Below, piece after piece: positions 20,145-28,981 of a DNA stretch of 64,000 nucleotides (position 1 is its first letter; each line of letters begins with the position of its first letter). The stretch is from an uncultured Litoreibacter sp. GTDB lineage: Bacteria > Pseudomonadota > Alphaproteobacteria > Rhodobacterales > Rhodobacteraceae. Position numbers and translations under genes: made by a program. The notes under the pieces are model-generated. The model had not been told where the DNA came from. It ran no database searches and saw only the letters and a list, made by a program, of their open reading frames with translations. Location of the stretch: NCBI GenBank assembly GCA_947501685.1, contig CANMWQ010000002.1, positions 434,001 through 498,000 of the forward strand. The letters run 5' to 3'.

Positions 20145-20446
20145 AGCTCCATTTCCGCCAGCAGCGCCGCCCAGGAGGCCCCATGCATGTCGCGGTCATC
20201 AATCGCCCCTTGCGTGGCAGGCCGTGGCAGGGAGATCTTGACTACGTTCAAATCCGCCATCTCGAACCGTTTCAAAAGCTGAGTTTCCGCCCCATACAGC
20301 CGCGCCACGGCGTCGGTTTTCAGCCGGGTCTGCACCTGCTCAAACGCCTCAGGCGTGCCGCAGAAAATATCAATCGTCAGCCAGAACGGCCCGGCATTCT
20401 TGCTGCGCACTTTTTGGGCAATGTCGCGGAGCTTAGGCAATGTCAT
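20141..20446 (-). CDS. DUF4387 domain-containing protein
   Basis: Small protein of 101 aa whose start region [21 protein letters not shown] is the hallmark of DUF4387. Start 20446 is chosen because GGAGG sits just upstream and the family begins here; the longer open frame to 20494 lies in the AtuA gene. It overlaps the AtuA-family gene by 14 bp. DUF4387 proteins are usually encoded as the partner of DUF1446/AtuA proteins and resemble the extra C-terminal part of longer AtuA proteins, so the two probably form one complex. Biochemical function is not known. Confidence 0.85.
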
Positions 20447-21788
20447 GGACCTCCAACGCGAACGCCGCCATCGGGTCATCCAGATGCAGCACATGGTTCA
20501 ACGCAAACTCGTATGTCTGCCCGCGCGGCATCTCGGCAGGGGAGAAAAGGAAGGCAAATGTCGGCACCTCCTCCTCAAGCGTCAGGGGATGGTGCAGCAG
20601 GTAGGGGTTCAGCATCTTGCCGATCTCTTGGCTCAGGCTTTCCGTCTTGGCGGTGACGATACCGATGGCCCCGACCTCGGGCGGCGTGGCGTGGTTGGTC
20701 TCCAACGTGCCGAAGCTGGCGGTTTTGCCGATGATGCGGATTTCTATGGTGAAGTCGTCCGGGCCGACCGCAAGCCGGTCCAGCACCTTGGCGGAACACT
20801 TAGTCACAATATCAGCCGCCCAGCGCTCGGAGTTCTCAACGTAATGCGCGTCACGGATCAGCGCCATCAACACCGTCTGAAACCCGGCCCCCCGCGCGCC
20901 TTCCAGCTTGACCGTGTAGTCAACGGAGGCGACCCATTCCGACCCTGTCACCCGCACGGAGGTGTCGTCCAGCGCCGTATATGCGGCACCCGTCACATCC
21001 AGATACCCGCCCGGTTCATAGAGGATAAACGGGTCGGAATTCTCATAGAGCATATGCGCGGAGACCGTATGCGGCGTGGCATGCGCGCCATCGGCCAAGG
21101 GCGTCACGGTGAAGCCATCCGTGTCAAAGTCGATCAAGATGACGCCCGATTGTGGGTTGGTCGCACAAAGCGCGCCGCATTCGCCGATCTTGGCTCCATG
21201 CCAAGCGCCGCCCGCATGACAGGCTTTTTGCAAGGGCAGGGCTGCGATGATCGCGGTATCTGTGGTGCGGCCCGCAATGATGATGTCGGCCCCGGTGTTC
21301 AAAGCCTCCGTGATCTGTTCGACCCCGGCCAGCGCCACGATATTGGTGCAGCTTTCGATCAGGCCCGCGTCAATCTCAGGCGCGTTTGGCAGCGGCGTAA
21401 CCTTCCCCGCGCCATAGGCTTTCGCGATAGCGGCAGGTTCTTGTGAGCTGCGGAGCACGGCGATTTTCAACGGGCGGCCCTGCTCGGCCGCGATCTCCCG
21501 CGTGATGTCGAGCATCCAGTCCACCGCACTGTCGGTCCCACACGTGCCTGCCGTGCCGATGACCAGCGGGCAGCCCGCCTGCGCGCGGGCCTCCATCAGC
21601 CCGGCCCATTCGATCTTGGTCGAGCTGCGCGCATATTTCGACACGCCGCGCCCCAGATAGGACGGCCCGCTATCGGTGGAGCCGCCATCAATCGCGATGA
21701 TATCAGGCTTGGCCGCGACCCCGCGCGCCAAAGCCTCCTTGTCATAGTTGAGACCCAGCGCCCCGGAGGGGACCAGCACGCGCACCAT
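20433..21788 (-). CDS. acyclic terpene utilisation AtuA family (DUF1446) protein
   Basis: Protein of 451 aa with the AtuA/DUF1446 features AIDGGSTDSGPSYLG near the N-terminus, VIGTAGTCGTDSAVDW, AGRTTDTAIIAA and ESCTNIVALAG. AtuA is needed for citronellol/geraniol use in Pseudomonas but its reaction is unresolved. Here it is encoded with DUF4387 and directly after a TctABC transporter (start overlaps the tctA stop, TGATG), which suggests processing of an imported carboxylic acid rather than a terpene. No other terpene (atu/liu) genes are in the window. Function remains open. Confidence 0.85.
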   Translation of the reverse strand: MVRVLVPSGALGLNYDKEALARGVAAKPDIIAIDGGSTDSGPSYLGRGVSKYARSSTKIEWAGLMEARAQAGCPLVIGTAGTCGTDSAVDWMLDITREIAAEQGRPLKIAVLRSSQEPAAIAKAYGAGKVTPLPNAPEIDAGLIESCTNIVALAGVEQITEALNTGADIIIAGRTTDTAIIAALPLQKACHAGGAWHGAKIGECGALCATNPQSGVILIDFDTDGFTVTPLADGAHATPHTVSAHMLYENSDPFILYEPGGYLDVTGAAYTALDDTSVRVTGSEWVASVDYTVKLEGARGAGFQTVLMALIRDAHYVENSERWAADIVTKCSAKVLDRLAVGPDDFTIEIRIIGKTASFGTLETNHATPPEVGAIGIVTAKTESLSQEIGKMLNPYLLHHPLTLEEEVPTFAFLFSPAEMPRGQTYEFALNHVLHLDDPMAAFALEVHDIA

Positions 21789-23293
21789 CAGTCCGTCACC
21801 GCCTGCGGTTTCTTCAGGATGCCGCGCAAGAACATCGGCGCGACAAACCCGAGGATGGCTGCGATCCAGAGCCCAATGGCGATGGGGCTGGAGAACAGAT
21901 AAGTCGGGTCGCCGTCAGACAATGTCATGGCGCGCCGCAGCGCGTCTTCCATATTGCCGCCCAGCAAGATGCCCAAGATCACCGGCACCGTCGGCACGTC
22001 CAATTTACGCAGGAAGTATCCCAGCACCCCAAAGCCGATCAGCATCAACAGGTCGAAATAGCTGCCCGTCAGGGCGAAAATGCCGGTGGTCGAGATCATC
22101 GTGACCCCCGGCAGCAATATCCACGCGGGCACCGACAGGATTTTCACGAAGATTTTCACCATAGGCACGTTCATGATCAGCAAGACGACGTTTGCGATCA
22201 GCAGGGAGGCGATCAGCCCCCAGACCACATCCGGGTTATCGCGAAACAGCGTCGGCCCCGGCGTGATGTTCAGCGTCATAAGGAGCGCCAGCAGCACGGC
22301 GGTGGTCCCGGAGCCGGGCACGCCCAGCGTCAGCATGGGCACCAAGGCCCCGCCCGCCGCCGCGTTATTGCCCGCCTCGGGGGCGGCAATGCCCTTGGGC
22401 ACCCCGGTGCCGAACTTGCCCTTTTCGCCCGCGATGGATTTCTCCGTCATATAGGCGAGGAAGGACCCAAGCGAGGCCCCCGCGCCCGGCAAGACGCCCG
22501 CGACAAAGCCAACACCGGAAGACCGCAGCATCGTTGGAAATGTTTGCCTGATGTATTTCCAAGGGATCGACACCTTGTCGAGCACCACCCCGATGGAGGA
22601 CCCCTTGCCGTGGCTCTCGATGAAGAAGAACAGCTCGGCGATGGCGAAAAGCCCGACAATGGCAACAAGGAAGTCCACCCCGTCATAAAGGTGCAAATTG
22701 CCCCCCGTCAGCCGCGGCAGGCCGGAGGAGGAATCCACCCCGATCATCGCAATGCCAAGCCCGATACAGGCCGCAATCGCGGATTTGGCTTGGTTGTTCG
22801 ACGCCATGCCGCCAAGGGTGCAGAAGGCCAGCAGGTACAAAGCGAAATACTCCGCCGGGCCAAACAGGAACGCGACGCGTGCCAGTACCGGGGCCAGCAG
22901 GATCAACCCGACGGTGGCCAGAAACGCGCCGACAAAGGAGGCGACGCCAGACAGCACCAGCGCATTGCCCGCCTCGCCATTCTTGGCCATTGGGTAGCCG
23001 TCGAGGGTGGTCATCAGGGCCGGCTCGTCTCCGGGGATGTTGAGCAGGATCGAGCTGATCCGCCCGCCATACATCGCGCCGTAATAGACGGCGGTCATCA
23101 GTACCAAGGCGGCGGTGGCATCAAGGCCCAACGCAAAGGAAATGGGGATCAGGATCGCCACGCCATTTGACGGGCCCAAGCCCGGCAGCGCTCCGATGAT
23201 GGTTCCAATAAAGCAGCCGACCACCGCCAGCATCAGCGTGTAGGGCGACAGCGCCACGGAGAAACCGAGTGCGAGATTTGCGAGCGTTTCCAT
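21788..23293 (-). CDS. tctA: tripartite tricarboxylate transporter permease, large subunit TctA
   Basis: Membrane protein of 501 aa with about twelve hydrophobic segments. It carries the TctA signature near the N-terminus (GALPGLGPSNGVAILIP) and the repeat-related GFVAGVLPGAGASLGSF in the middle. It is the main ion-coupled permease of a TTT-family system together with TctB and the binding protein TctC encoded upstream. Such systems import citrate, tartrate or aromatic/aliphatic carboxylates. It overlaps the AtuA-family gene and follows tctB after 35 bp. Confidence 0.94.
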   Translation of the reverse strand: METLANLALGFSVALSPYTLMLAVVGCFIGTIIGALPGLGPSNGVAILIPISFALGLDATAALVLMTAVYYGAMYGGRISSILLNIPGDEPALMTTLDGYPMAKNGEAGNALVLSGVASFVGAFLATVGLILLAPVLARVAFLFGPAEYFALYLLAFCTLGGMASNNQAKSAIAACIGLGIAMIGVDSSSGLPRLTGGNLHLYDGVDFLVAIVGLFAIAELFFFIESHGKGSSIGVVLDKVSIPWKYIRQTFPTMLRSSGVGFVAGVLPGAGASLGSFLAYMTEKSIAGEKGKFGTGVPKGIAAPEAGNNAAAGGALVPMLTLGVPGSGTTAVLLALLMTLNITPGPTLFRDNPDVVWGLIASLLIANVVLLIMNVPMVKIFVKILSVPAWILLPGVTMISTTGIFALTGSYFDLLMLIGFGVLGYFLRKLDVPTVPVILGILLGGNMEDALRRAMTLSDGDPTYLFSSPIAIGLWIAAILGFVAPMFLRGILKKPQAVTD

Positions 23294-23328
23294 GGTCTAG
23301 TGCCCTCTCTTTGAGTGCTTTGCGGGCA

Positions 23329-23817
23329 TTAGTGCCCGACGAAAGGAATGAGAATTGAGATCGCGTCCCACAGTTTTGCAGGCGTCGGGCTGCGGTAGGC
23401 CACGACATTGCCCAGCATCAGCACGAATTTGAACACCACGAACAGGCCCAGCGACAGGCCGATGCCCGCAAGAACGGCGCGCTTGGCGTTCGGTGAAATT
23501 TGGTAGCTCAGGATCGACGCGGCCACCGCCGTGGGCAGGATGAACCCAAGCGGCGTCATCAGCACGGCATAGAAGGCCAGCACCACCACCGCGACCAGCA
23601 AATTGCCCCATGTGCGTGCCATAGGCCAATCCGGATCCGGGTCGGGTTTGAAGATCAAAACAAGAGAGCAGATCGCGGCCACACCCCCTATCATCAGCGG
23701 GAACAGTTTGGGTAGGAACTCGCCGGAGAAGAAGTTGGTCTGGATCTGAGTGGCGGCCGCGATATACGCGGCCGCCGTGATCAGAGTGATCAGACCGAAA
23801 ATACGGTCTGATGCCAT
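23329..23817 (-). CDS. tctB: tripartite tricarboxylate transporter small subunit TctB
   Basis: Small membrane protein of 162 aa with four hydrophobic segments (for example ITLITAAAYIAAATQIQ and VVVLAFYAVLMTPLGFILPT), the size and layout of TctB. Sequence conservation in this family is low, so the call rests on topology and on its place between tctC and tctA. Start overlaps the tctC stop by 1 bp. Confidence 0.88.
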   Translation of the reverse strand: MASDRIFGLITLITAAAYIAAATQIQTNFFSGEFLPKLFPLMIGGVAAICSLVLIFKPDPDPDWPMARTWGNLLVAVVVLAFYAVLMTPLGFILPTAVAASILSYQISPNAKRAVLAGIGLSLGLFVVFKFVLMLGNVVAYRSPTPAKLWDAISILIPFVGH

Positions 23818-24797
23818 TACTGGGTGACCCCAAGCTCTTTGGACATGGAAGCGATGTCGGCAACCAGACCATCAACATAGCCCTGGAAGTCGCCACCAAC
23901 TTTGGTGAACGGCGCCAGGCCATTGTCTTTCATGGCCTGCGCCCACTCGTCCGAGTCGGCAACTTGCTGCAGCTTGCCCGCCCATTCGTCAAAGCGCGCA
24001 TCCGAGATGCCTTTGGGCACGTAAAGCCCGCGCCAGTTCACCGCAATCACGTCGAAGCCTTGCTCCTTGGCGGTGGGGATCTGCTCAAAGCCCGGCACCC
24101 GCTCGTCGGTCAGCACCGCGATGACGCGGATGTCGCCATTGGCCAGGAACGACACGACTTCCGACATGTCGCCGGTCATCGCTTGGGTAAAGCCGCCAAC
24201 GGTCTGCGTGATCGCATCCGCACCGCCGTCCACACCGATATATTTGACCTTCGTGATGTCCGTGAAGCCAGCCTTTTGCAGCACCATCAGCGGTTTCATG
24301 TGGTCAAACCCACCAACAGCCGAGCCGCCCGCAAAGGCAACGGAGCCGGGGTCGGCTTTGATCATCTCGACCATCTGGCCCAGATCCTGGATATCGCTGT
24401 CAGCAGCAACGGCGATGATACCCGGATCCGCACCAATAGCACCCACAAAGCGCACCTGATCAGCGGTCATGCCCGCATAGGCGTTTTGCGCCAGACGTGT
24501 GGTGGTCGCCGAGGACGCCGCCACGATCAGGTCAGCATCATCGCCGCGCTCGTTCACGACCGTACCGTAAGCCAAGCCGCCACCGGCGCCGGGCATGTTG
24601 GTGACCTGCACAGGCTTGTCGACCGCACCGATATCGAACAGAATTTTGCCGATCTGACGGCAGGTGAAATCCCAGCCACCGCCGGGGTTTGCAGGTGCGA
24701 TGCATTCAGCAGCCGAGGCCGCGCTTGTGGTCACACCGGTTGCCGAAACGGCCACAACGGCACTCGTCATGAGCGCCTTCAAAAGCGTTTTTGTCAT
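23817..24797 (-). CDS. tctC: tripartite tricarboxylate transporter substrate-binding protein TctC (Bug family)
   Basis: This 326-aa periplasmic protein has a signal peptide (MTKTLLKALMTSAVVAVSA..., cut after ASAA-like residues). The Bug-family first-lobe motif is present: ANPGGGWDFTCR followed by NMPGAGGGLAYG. Start 24797 is chosen for the GGGAGGA ribosome site; a longer form to 24821 lacks one. It delivers substrate to TctAB. First gene of the minus-strand operon, divergent from the tctD-like regulator gene across 101 bp. Confidence 0.93.
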   Translation of the reverse strand: MTKTLLKALMTSAVVAVSATGVTTSAASAAECIAPANPGGGWDFTCRQIGKILFDIGAVDKPVQVTNMPGAGGGLAYGTVVNERGDDADLIVAASSATTTRLAQNAYAGMTADQVRFVGAIGADPGIIAVAADSDIQDLGQMVEMIKADPGSVAFAGGSAVGGFDHMKPLMVLQKAGFTDITKVKYIGVDGGADAITQTVGGFTQAMTGDMSEVVSFLANGDIRVIAVLTDERVPGFEQIPTAKEQGFDVIAVNWRGLYVPKGISDARFDEWAGKLQQVADSDEWAQAMKDNGLAPFTKVGGDFQGYVDGLVADIASMSKELGVTQ

Positions 24798-24811
24798 TGG
24801 TTCCTCCCATT

Positions 24812-24877
24812 TGACAGGCACGGTTTTATCCGCGCATGTGAAGAGCAGAGGCTAACAACCTGTCACCAACCTGTCAC
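24812..24877. promoter_or_regulatory. candidate TctD-type binding boxes in the tctC/tctD divergent promoter
   Basis: AACCTGTCAC occurs twice as a direct repeat, at 24857-24866 and 24868-24877, an 11-bp period that fits one turn of DNA and tandem OmpR-family dimers. A third, inverted CCTGTCA core (TGACAGG) lies at 24812-24818. The repeat is placed between the transporter operon and its own two-component regulator, the expected location for the response regulator site. Confidence 0.65.
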
Positions 24878-24898
24878 GCGTGAGGGACCATCGCCAAA

Positions 24899-25567
24899 AT
24901 GCGGTTTCTGCTGGTCGAAGATAATCTCAAGCTCGCCAAGGCGCTGTGCGACCGCTTCGCGTTGGAAGGCCATGTGGCTGACCATGCCGCCCGTCTTGCC
25001 GACGCGGAGACCGCAATCCGCACGGTCGCTTACGATATGATTTTGCTCGATATTATGCTGCCCGACGGCGACGGGCGGGAGTTCCTGCGCAGCCACCGTA
25101 ACAAGGATGACCCGACGCCTGTCATTGTGCTGACGGCCCGTTCCGAGGTGTCCGACCGGGTGGGTCTGCTCGACCTTGGGGCGGATGACTATATCACCAA
25201 ACCTTTCGATTTTTCCGAGCTTCAAGCCCGTATCCGGGCCGTCATGCGCCGCCTTGGCGGGGTCGCAAACAACGCCAAGACCTATGGCGACGTGGTGTTT
25301 GATTCGACCACCGGGGCGCTTGTTGTTGCTGGCGCGCCCGAGCAATTGCGCAATCGTGAGATGCGTTTGCTCGAGGTTTTCTTCGCAGCCCCCGGCCAGA
25401 TTTTCTCCAAAAGCCATCTGATGGACCGGCTGTTTTCGTTCAGCGAGGAGGTGTCGGAAAACGCGATCGAGGTCTATGTCGGCCGCCTGCGCAAAAAGCT
25501 GGAACCCTCCACCGTTGCCATTGAGACGGTGCGCGGGCTGGGCTACCGCATGGTGCTGACGCCGTGA
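24899..25567 (+). CDS. OmpR-family response regulator, TctD-like
   Basis: A 222-aa protein with a receiver domain (acid pocket VEDN at 6-9, phospho-acceptor Asp51 in ILLDIMLPDGDG, Lys in YITKPF) and a C-terminal OmpR/PhoB winged helix (ENAIEVYVGRLRKKLE, IETVRGLGYRM). It is the partner of the kinase encoded 4 bp inside its 3' end. Position beside tctC and similarity in layout to TctD/TctE suggest control of the tricarboxylate-type transporter. The start ATG at 24899 has only a weak ribosome site. Confidence 0.92.
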   Translation: MRFLLVEDNLKLAKALCDRFALEGHVADHAARLADAETAIRTVAYDMILLDIMLPDGDGREFLRSHRNKDDPTPVIVLTARSEVSDRVGLLDLGADDYITKPFDFSELQARIRAVMRRLGGVANNAKTYGDVVFDSTTGALVVAGAPEQLRNREMRLLEVFFAAPGQIFSKSHLMDRLFSFSEEVSENAIEVYVGRLRKKLEPSTVAIETVRGLGYRMVLTP

Positions 25568-26937
25568 AACTGCGCAACCCCACCGGATCAATCCGCCGCC
25601 GCCTCGTGGTGCAGCTTGGTCTGATCGCGGCGCTTTTGTCCGTGGCCTTCTTTCTGGCCATTCGCGTCGTTGCCGAAGGGGCCGCGACCGACACCCAAGA
25701 CAACATCCTCGCGGCCTCCGCCACCTCTATTGCCGAAGCCGTCTATTCCGACAGCGGCGAGGTGCGGCTGGAACTGCCCTATTCCGCGATCACCATGCTC
25801 AGCACCGTCAGCGAGGACCGCGTGTTCTACCGTGTGCTCGTCGATGGTCAAACGCTGACCGGCTATGACGACCTGATACTGCCGCAAGGACGCAGAGGGC
25901 CTGCCTTCGATACGTTCGAATATCGCGGCGAAGACCTGCGGGCGGTGCGCGTCACCCGGATGCTCAGCGTGCAGGATCAGCCCCGGCAGGTGGAAGTCGT
26001 GGTTGGCCAGACCCGGCTGGGCCTCAGCGCAATCTCCTCCCGGATCACCACCAACGCGGTGGCTATCGGCACGGTGTTTTTTCTTGTGGCCACGGCGCTC
26101 AGCTTCTTCGCCGCGCAAAACGCGATGCAACCATTGGATCATCTGGCCCAAGCCGTGGCGCGGCGTGGCCCCAACGACCTGCGTCCTGTGACCGCCGCGA
26201 CACCGGCCGAGCTGGTGCCATTGGTCGGCGGGCTTAACGGTTTCATGGGGCGTTTGAGCCAAGCGCTGACCCGCTCCGAGGACCTGATCACTGAGGCCGC
26301 GCACCGGGTCCGCACCCCTTTGGCCACCGTGCGCACGCAAGCGGAAGTGATCCATCGCAAGATGAAACACCCCTCCAACAAGAAGGCCCTGCGCGAGATG
26401 ATCCGCGCGGTGGATGAAAGCTCCCGCTCCGCCGGTCAATTGCTGGACCACGCGATGGTGACGTTCCGCTCTGATCAGCTGGAGAGGCAAAGCATCTCAG
26501 CCGCTGACTTGCTACGCGACGTGGTTGACCGTCTGCAACCCACCGCCGAGCTGAAAGACATTCAGGTCACCCTCGATTTGCCCTCCGAGCCCGTCTCCGT
26601 ACAAGGCGACGCCATCCTACTGCAAAACGCGGTGCGCAATGTGCTCGATAACGCGATCAAATACTCGCCCGTCGACAGTGATATCGCCGTACGTCTTGAG
26701 GCCGATACGCAATGCCGCATGGCCTTTATCGACCAAGGCCGCGGTTTTGGGCAGGCGGATTTGGCGCAGCTGACGGCAAGGTTTTCGCGCGGCAGCAATG
26801 TCGATGACGTGGTGGGCTCCGGCCTTGGCCTGACCATCGCCGATGACGTGGCCCGCGCCCATGGCGGTGCTTTGGACATCACCTCGAACACGGAGGGGCC
26901 CGGCGCATGCGTCACTTTGGTTTTGCCGCTCTCCTGA
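25564..26937 (+). CDS. sensor histidine kinase, TctE-like
   Basis: Kinase of 457 aa starting at GTG 25564, overlapping the regulator stop (GTGA). One membrane helix at about 15-37, a periplasmic sensor region (about 40-160), a second helix (165-183), then HAMP-like linker, HisKA with His247 in EAAHRVRTPLA, and HATPase_c boxes NVLDNAIKYS, DQGRGFG and GSGLGLTIA. It is a complete membrane kinase. The periplasmic part has the TctE_N-like size. The next gene, a periplasmic binding protein, overlaps it by 31 bp and may be a co-sensor. Confidence 0.92.
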   Translation: MKLRNPTGSIRRRLVVQLGLIAALLSVAFFLAIRVVAEGAATDTQDNILAASATSIAEAVYSDSGEVRLELPYSAITMLSTVSEDRVFYRVLVDGQTLTGYDDLILPQGRRGPAFDTFEYRGEDLRAVRVTRMLSVQDQPRQVEVVVGQTRLGLSAISSRITTNAVAIGTVFFLVATALSFFAAQNAMQPLDHLAQAVARRGPNDLRPVTAATPAELVPLVGGLNGFMGRLSQALTRSEDLITEAAHRVRTPLATVRTQAEVIHRKMKHPSNKKALREMIRAVDESSRSAGQLLDHAMVTFRSDQLERQSISAADLLRDVVDRLQPTAELKDIQVTLDLPSEPVSVQGDAILLQNAVRNVLDNAIKYSPVDSDIAVRLEADTQCRMAFIDQGRGFGQADLAQLTARFSRGSNVDDVVGSGLGLTIADDVARAHGGALDITSNTEGPGACVTLVLPLS

Positions 26938-27935
26938 GCCTGCTCACCGTCAGCGCGAACGCGCTCGAACTGGAAGAAAGCCGCAGCTACCCGGCAGAGG
27001 CCGCAGCCTCTGAGCTGCGCATTCTGTCGACCGCCGATGTGGAGATATTCGAGCCGATCATTCTGGCCTTCCAATCCGAGAATCCCGGCGTCGCCATCCA
27101 ATATGACGTGGCCAGCAGCGCTCAGGTGATGCGTGGGCTTTATGAAGAGGGCGCGGAATATGATTTGGCCCTCTCCTCCGCGATGGATCTGCAGATCAAG
27201 TTGGCCAATGACGGGCTGGCGCAAAGCTACAGCTCGCCAATTACGGAGCGTCTGCCCGACTGGGCCACATGGCACGATCAGGTCTTCGCCTTCACGCAAG
27301 AGCCCACCGTGCTGGTGATCTCCAAGGCCGCGTTCCAGAACACCCCCGTCCCCCATAGCCGCAGCGCGTTGATAGAGCTGTTGCGCACCCGGCCAGAGAC
27401 ATTCGACGGTAAGGTCGGCACCTATGACGTGCGGGTCTCCGGCGCGGGGTATCTATTTGCCACCCAAGACAGCCGCAACTCGGAGAATTTCTGGCAGCTG
27501 ACCGAAGTGATGGGTCGCCTGAACGCCCGGCTCTATTGCTGCTCCGGCCAGATGATCCGTGACGTGGCCGACGGCACGCTGGCCGTGGCCTATAATGTGC
27601 TGGGCAGCTACGCGCAGTCGCAACTGGCCGACAATCCCGGCATCGAGATCGTCGAGATGGATGACTACGTGTCGGTCATGCTGCGCTCTGCCGTGATTCC
27701 GGTCACCGCCCGCTCCGTGGCGGACAGCGGCGCGATGATCGACTTTCTGGCCAGCCTCAGCACACGCCCGGATCTGGCCGCCCAAACAGGGCTGCCCCCC
27801 GTCGAAAAGCTGCGCCCCGACGAGGCACCGGAGCGTCGCCCGATCAGGCTGGGACCGGGGCTTTTGGTGTTCCTCGACAAAATGCGGCGCGAAACGTTCC
27901 TGCGCAGCTGGACCAGCTCAATGGAGCAACGTTAG
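26907..27935 (+). CDS. periplasmic extracellular solute-binding protein, probable accessory sensor of the TctDE-like system
   Basis: Protein of 342 aa with signal peptide (MRHFGFAALLSLLTVSANA). The following type-II binding fold resembles Fe3+/iron-type solute-binding proteins: LRILSTADVEIFEPIILAFQ near 40-60, and later YDVRVSGAGY and AYNVLGSYAQSQLA. No permease or ATPase gene accompanies it. Its start overlaps the kinase gene by 31 bp, so kinase and binding protein are made together. A ligand-bound binding protein touching a sensor kinase is known in other systems (for example ChvE-VirA), so a sensory role is the better guess. Its ligand is unknown. Confidence 0.8.
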   Translation: MRHFGFAALLSLLTVSANALELEESRSYPAEAAASELRILSTADVEIFEPIILAFQSENPGVAIQYDVASSAQVMRGLYEEGAEYDLALSSAMDLQIKLANDGLAQSYSSPITERLPDWATWHDQVFAFTQEPTVLVISKAAFQNTPVPHSRSALIELLRTRPETFDGKVGTYDVRVSGAGYLFATQDSRNSENFWQLTEVMGRLNARLYCCSGQMIRDVADGTLAVAYNVLGSYAQSQLADNPGIEIVEMDDYVSVMLRSAVIPVTARSVADSGAMIDFLASLSTRPDLAAQTGLPPVEKLRPDEAPERRPIRLGPGLLVFLDKMRRETFLRSWTSSMEQR

Positions 27936-28981
27936 CGAGCGCGTTTCACCATCCCGAACAGGTCGCGCGGATCATCCGGGTCGGCCAGCATGTCGAGCAG
28001 GGTGAAATGCCCCGTGCCCTCCAACTGGTCCCGCACATAGCGCAGGGCGGAGAAATCCTCCGTCGCAAAGCCCACACTGTCAAACAGGGTGATTTGCGCC
28101 GCGTCCCGGCGTCCCTCCACCTTGCCCGCAATCACCTTCCACAGCTCGGTCACCGGATGGTCTTCTGCAAGCTGCTGGATCTCCCCCTCGATCCGGGTTT
28201 GCGGCGGGTATTCCACGAAAATATCAGAGCGCAGCAGGATATCGTGATGCAGCTCCGTCTTGCCGGGGCAGTCGCCGCCGATAGCGTTGATATGCTGGCC
28301 TGCACCGACCATGTTGTCGGTCAGAATCGTCGCATATTGCTTGTCGGCGGTGCAGGTGGTGATGATCTCCGCCCCCGCCACAGCCTCCTGCGCAGAGCCG
28401 CAGGAGATCACGGTCAATCCCGTCTCTGCAAGGTTCCGCGCGGCCTTCGCCGTGGCCTCTGGGTCGATGTCGTAAAGCCTGACTGTGTCGATGCCGATCA
28501 CCTCCTGGAAGGCCAGCGCTTGAAACTCGCATTGCGCCCCGTTGCCGATCATCGCCATGGTCTTGGAACCCTGAGGCGCGAGGTATTTCGCCGCCACCGC
28601 CGAGGTCGCCGCCGTGCGCAACGCCGTCAGCACGGTCATTTCCGACAACAAGACCGGGTAGCCATTATCCACCCGCGCCAGCACGCCAAAAGCCGTCACC
28701 GTCTGAAAGCCACGCGCCATATTGGCGGGGTGGCCGTTGACGTATTTGAAACCGTAAGTCTCCCCATCCGAGGTGGGCATCAGCTCGATCACCCCCTCCT
28801 CCGAATGCGCGGCGACGCGTGGGGTTTTGTCGAATTGCTCCCAGCGCAGAAAGTCCGCCTCGATATAGGCGGCGATCTCCGCGATCATCTTGGCGGGGCC
28901 GATGGTGTTCACGATCTTCATCATGTGATCAACGCTGACAAAGGGGACCATTGCCAGTTTCGAGGGGGCCAATGTGTTCAT
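27932..28981 (-). CDS. ornithine cyclodeaminase
   Basis: NAD-dependent enzyme of 349 aa that turns L-ornithine into L-proline and ammonia. Visible elements are the substrate lobe EGVIELMPTSDGETYGFKYVNGHP, the Rossmann glycine region MAMIGNGAQCEFQ and LYDIDPEA. Start 28981 is used because it overlaps the arginase stop (TGATG) and drops an unlikely N-terminal tail. With arginase it forms a two-step arginine-to-proline route. A few bases overlap the convergent binding-protein gene. Confidence 0.93.
   Translation of the reverse strand: MNTLAPSKLAMVPFVSVDHMMKIVNTIGPAKMIAEIAAYIEADFLRWEQFDKTPRVAAHSEEGVIELMPTSDGETYGFKYVNGHPANMARGFQTVTAFGVLARVDNGYPVLLSEMTVLTALRTAATSAVAAKYLAPQGSKTMAMIGNGAQCEFQALAFQEVIGIDTVRLYDIDPEATAKAARNLAETGLTVISCGSAQEAVAGAEIITTCTADKQYATILTDNMVGAGQHINAIGGDCPGKTELHHDILLRSDIFVEYPPQTRIEGEIQQLAEDHPVTELWKVIAGKVEGRRDAAQITLFDSVGFATEDFSALRYVRDQLEGTGHFTLLDMLADPDDPRDLFGMVKRAR

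Noticed and set aside
20355-21446. Plus-strand open frame opposite the AtuA-family gene
   Set aside because: Shadow; AtuA motifs are on the minus strand.
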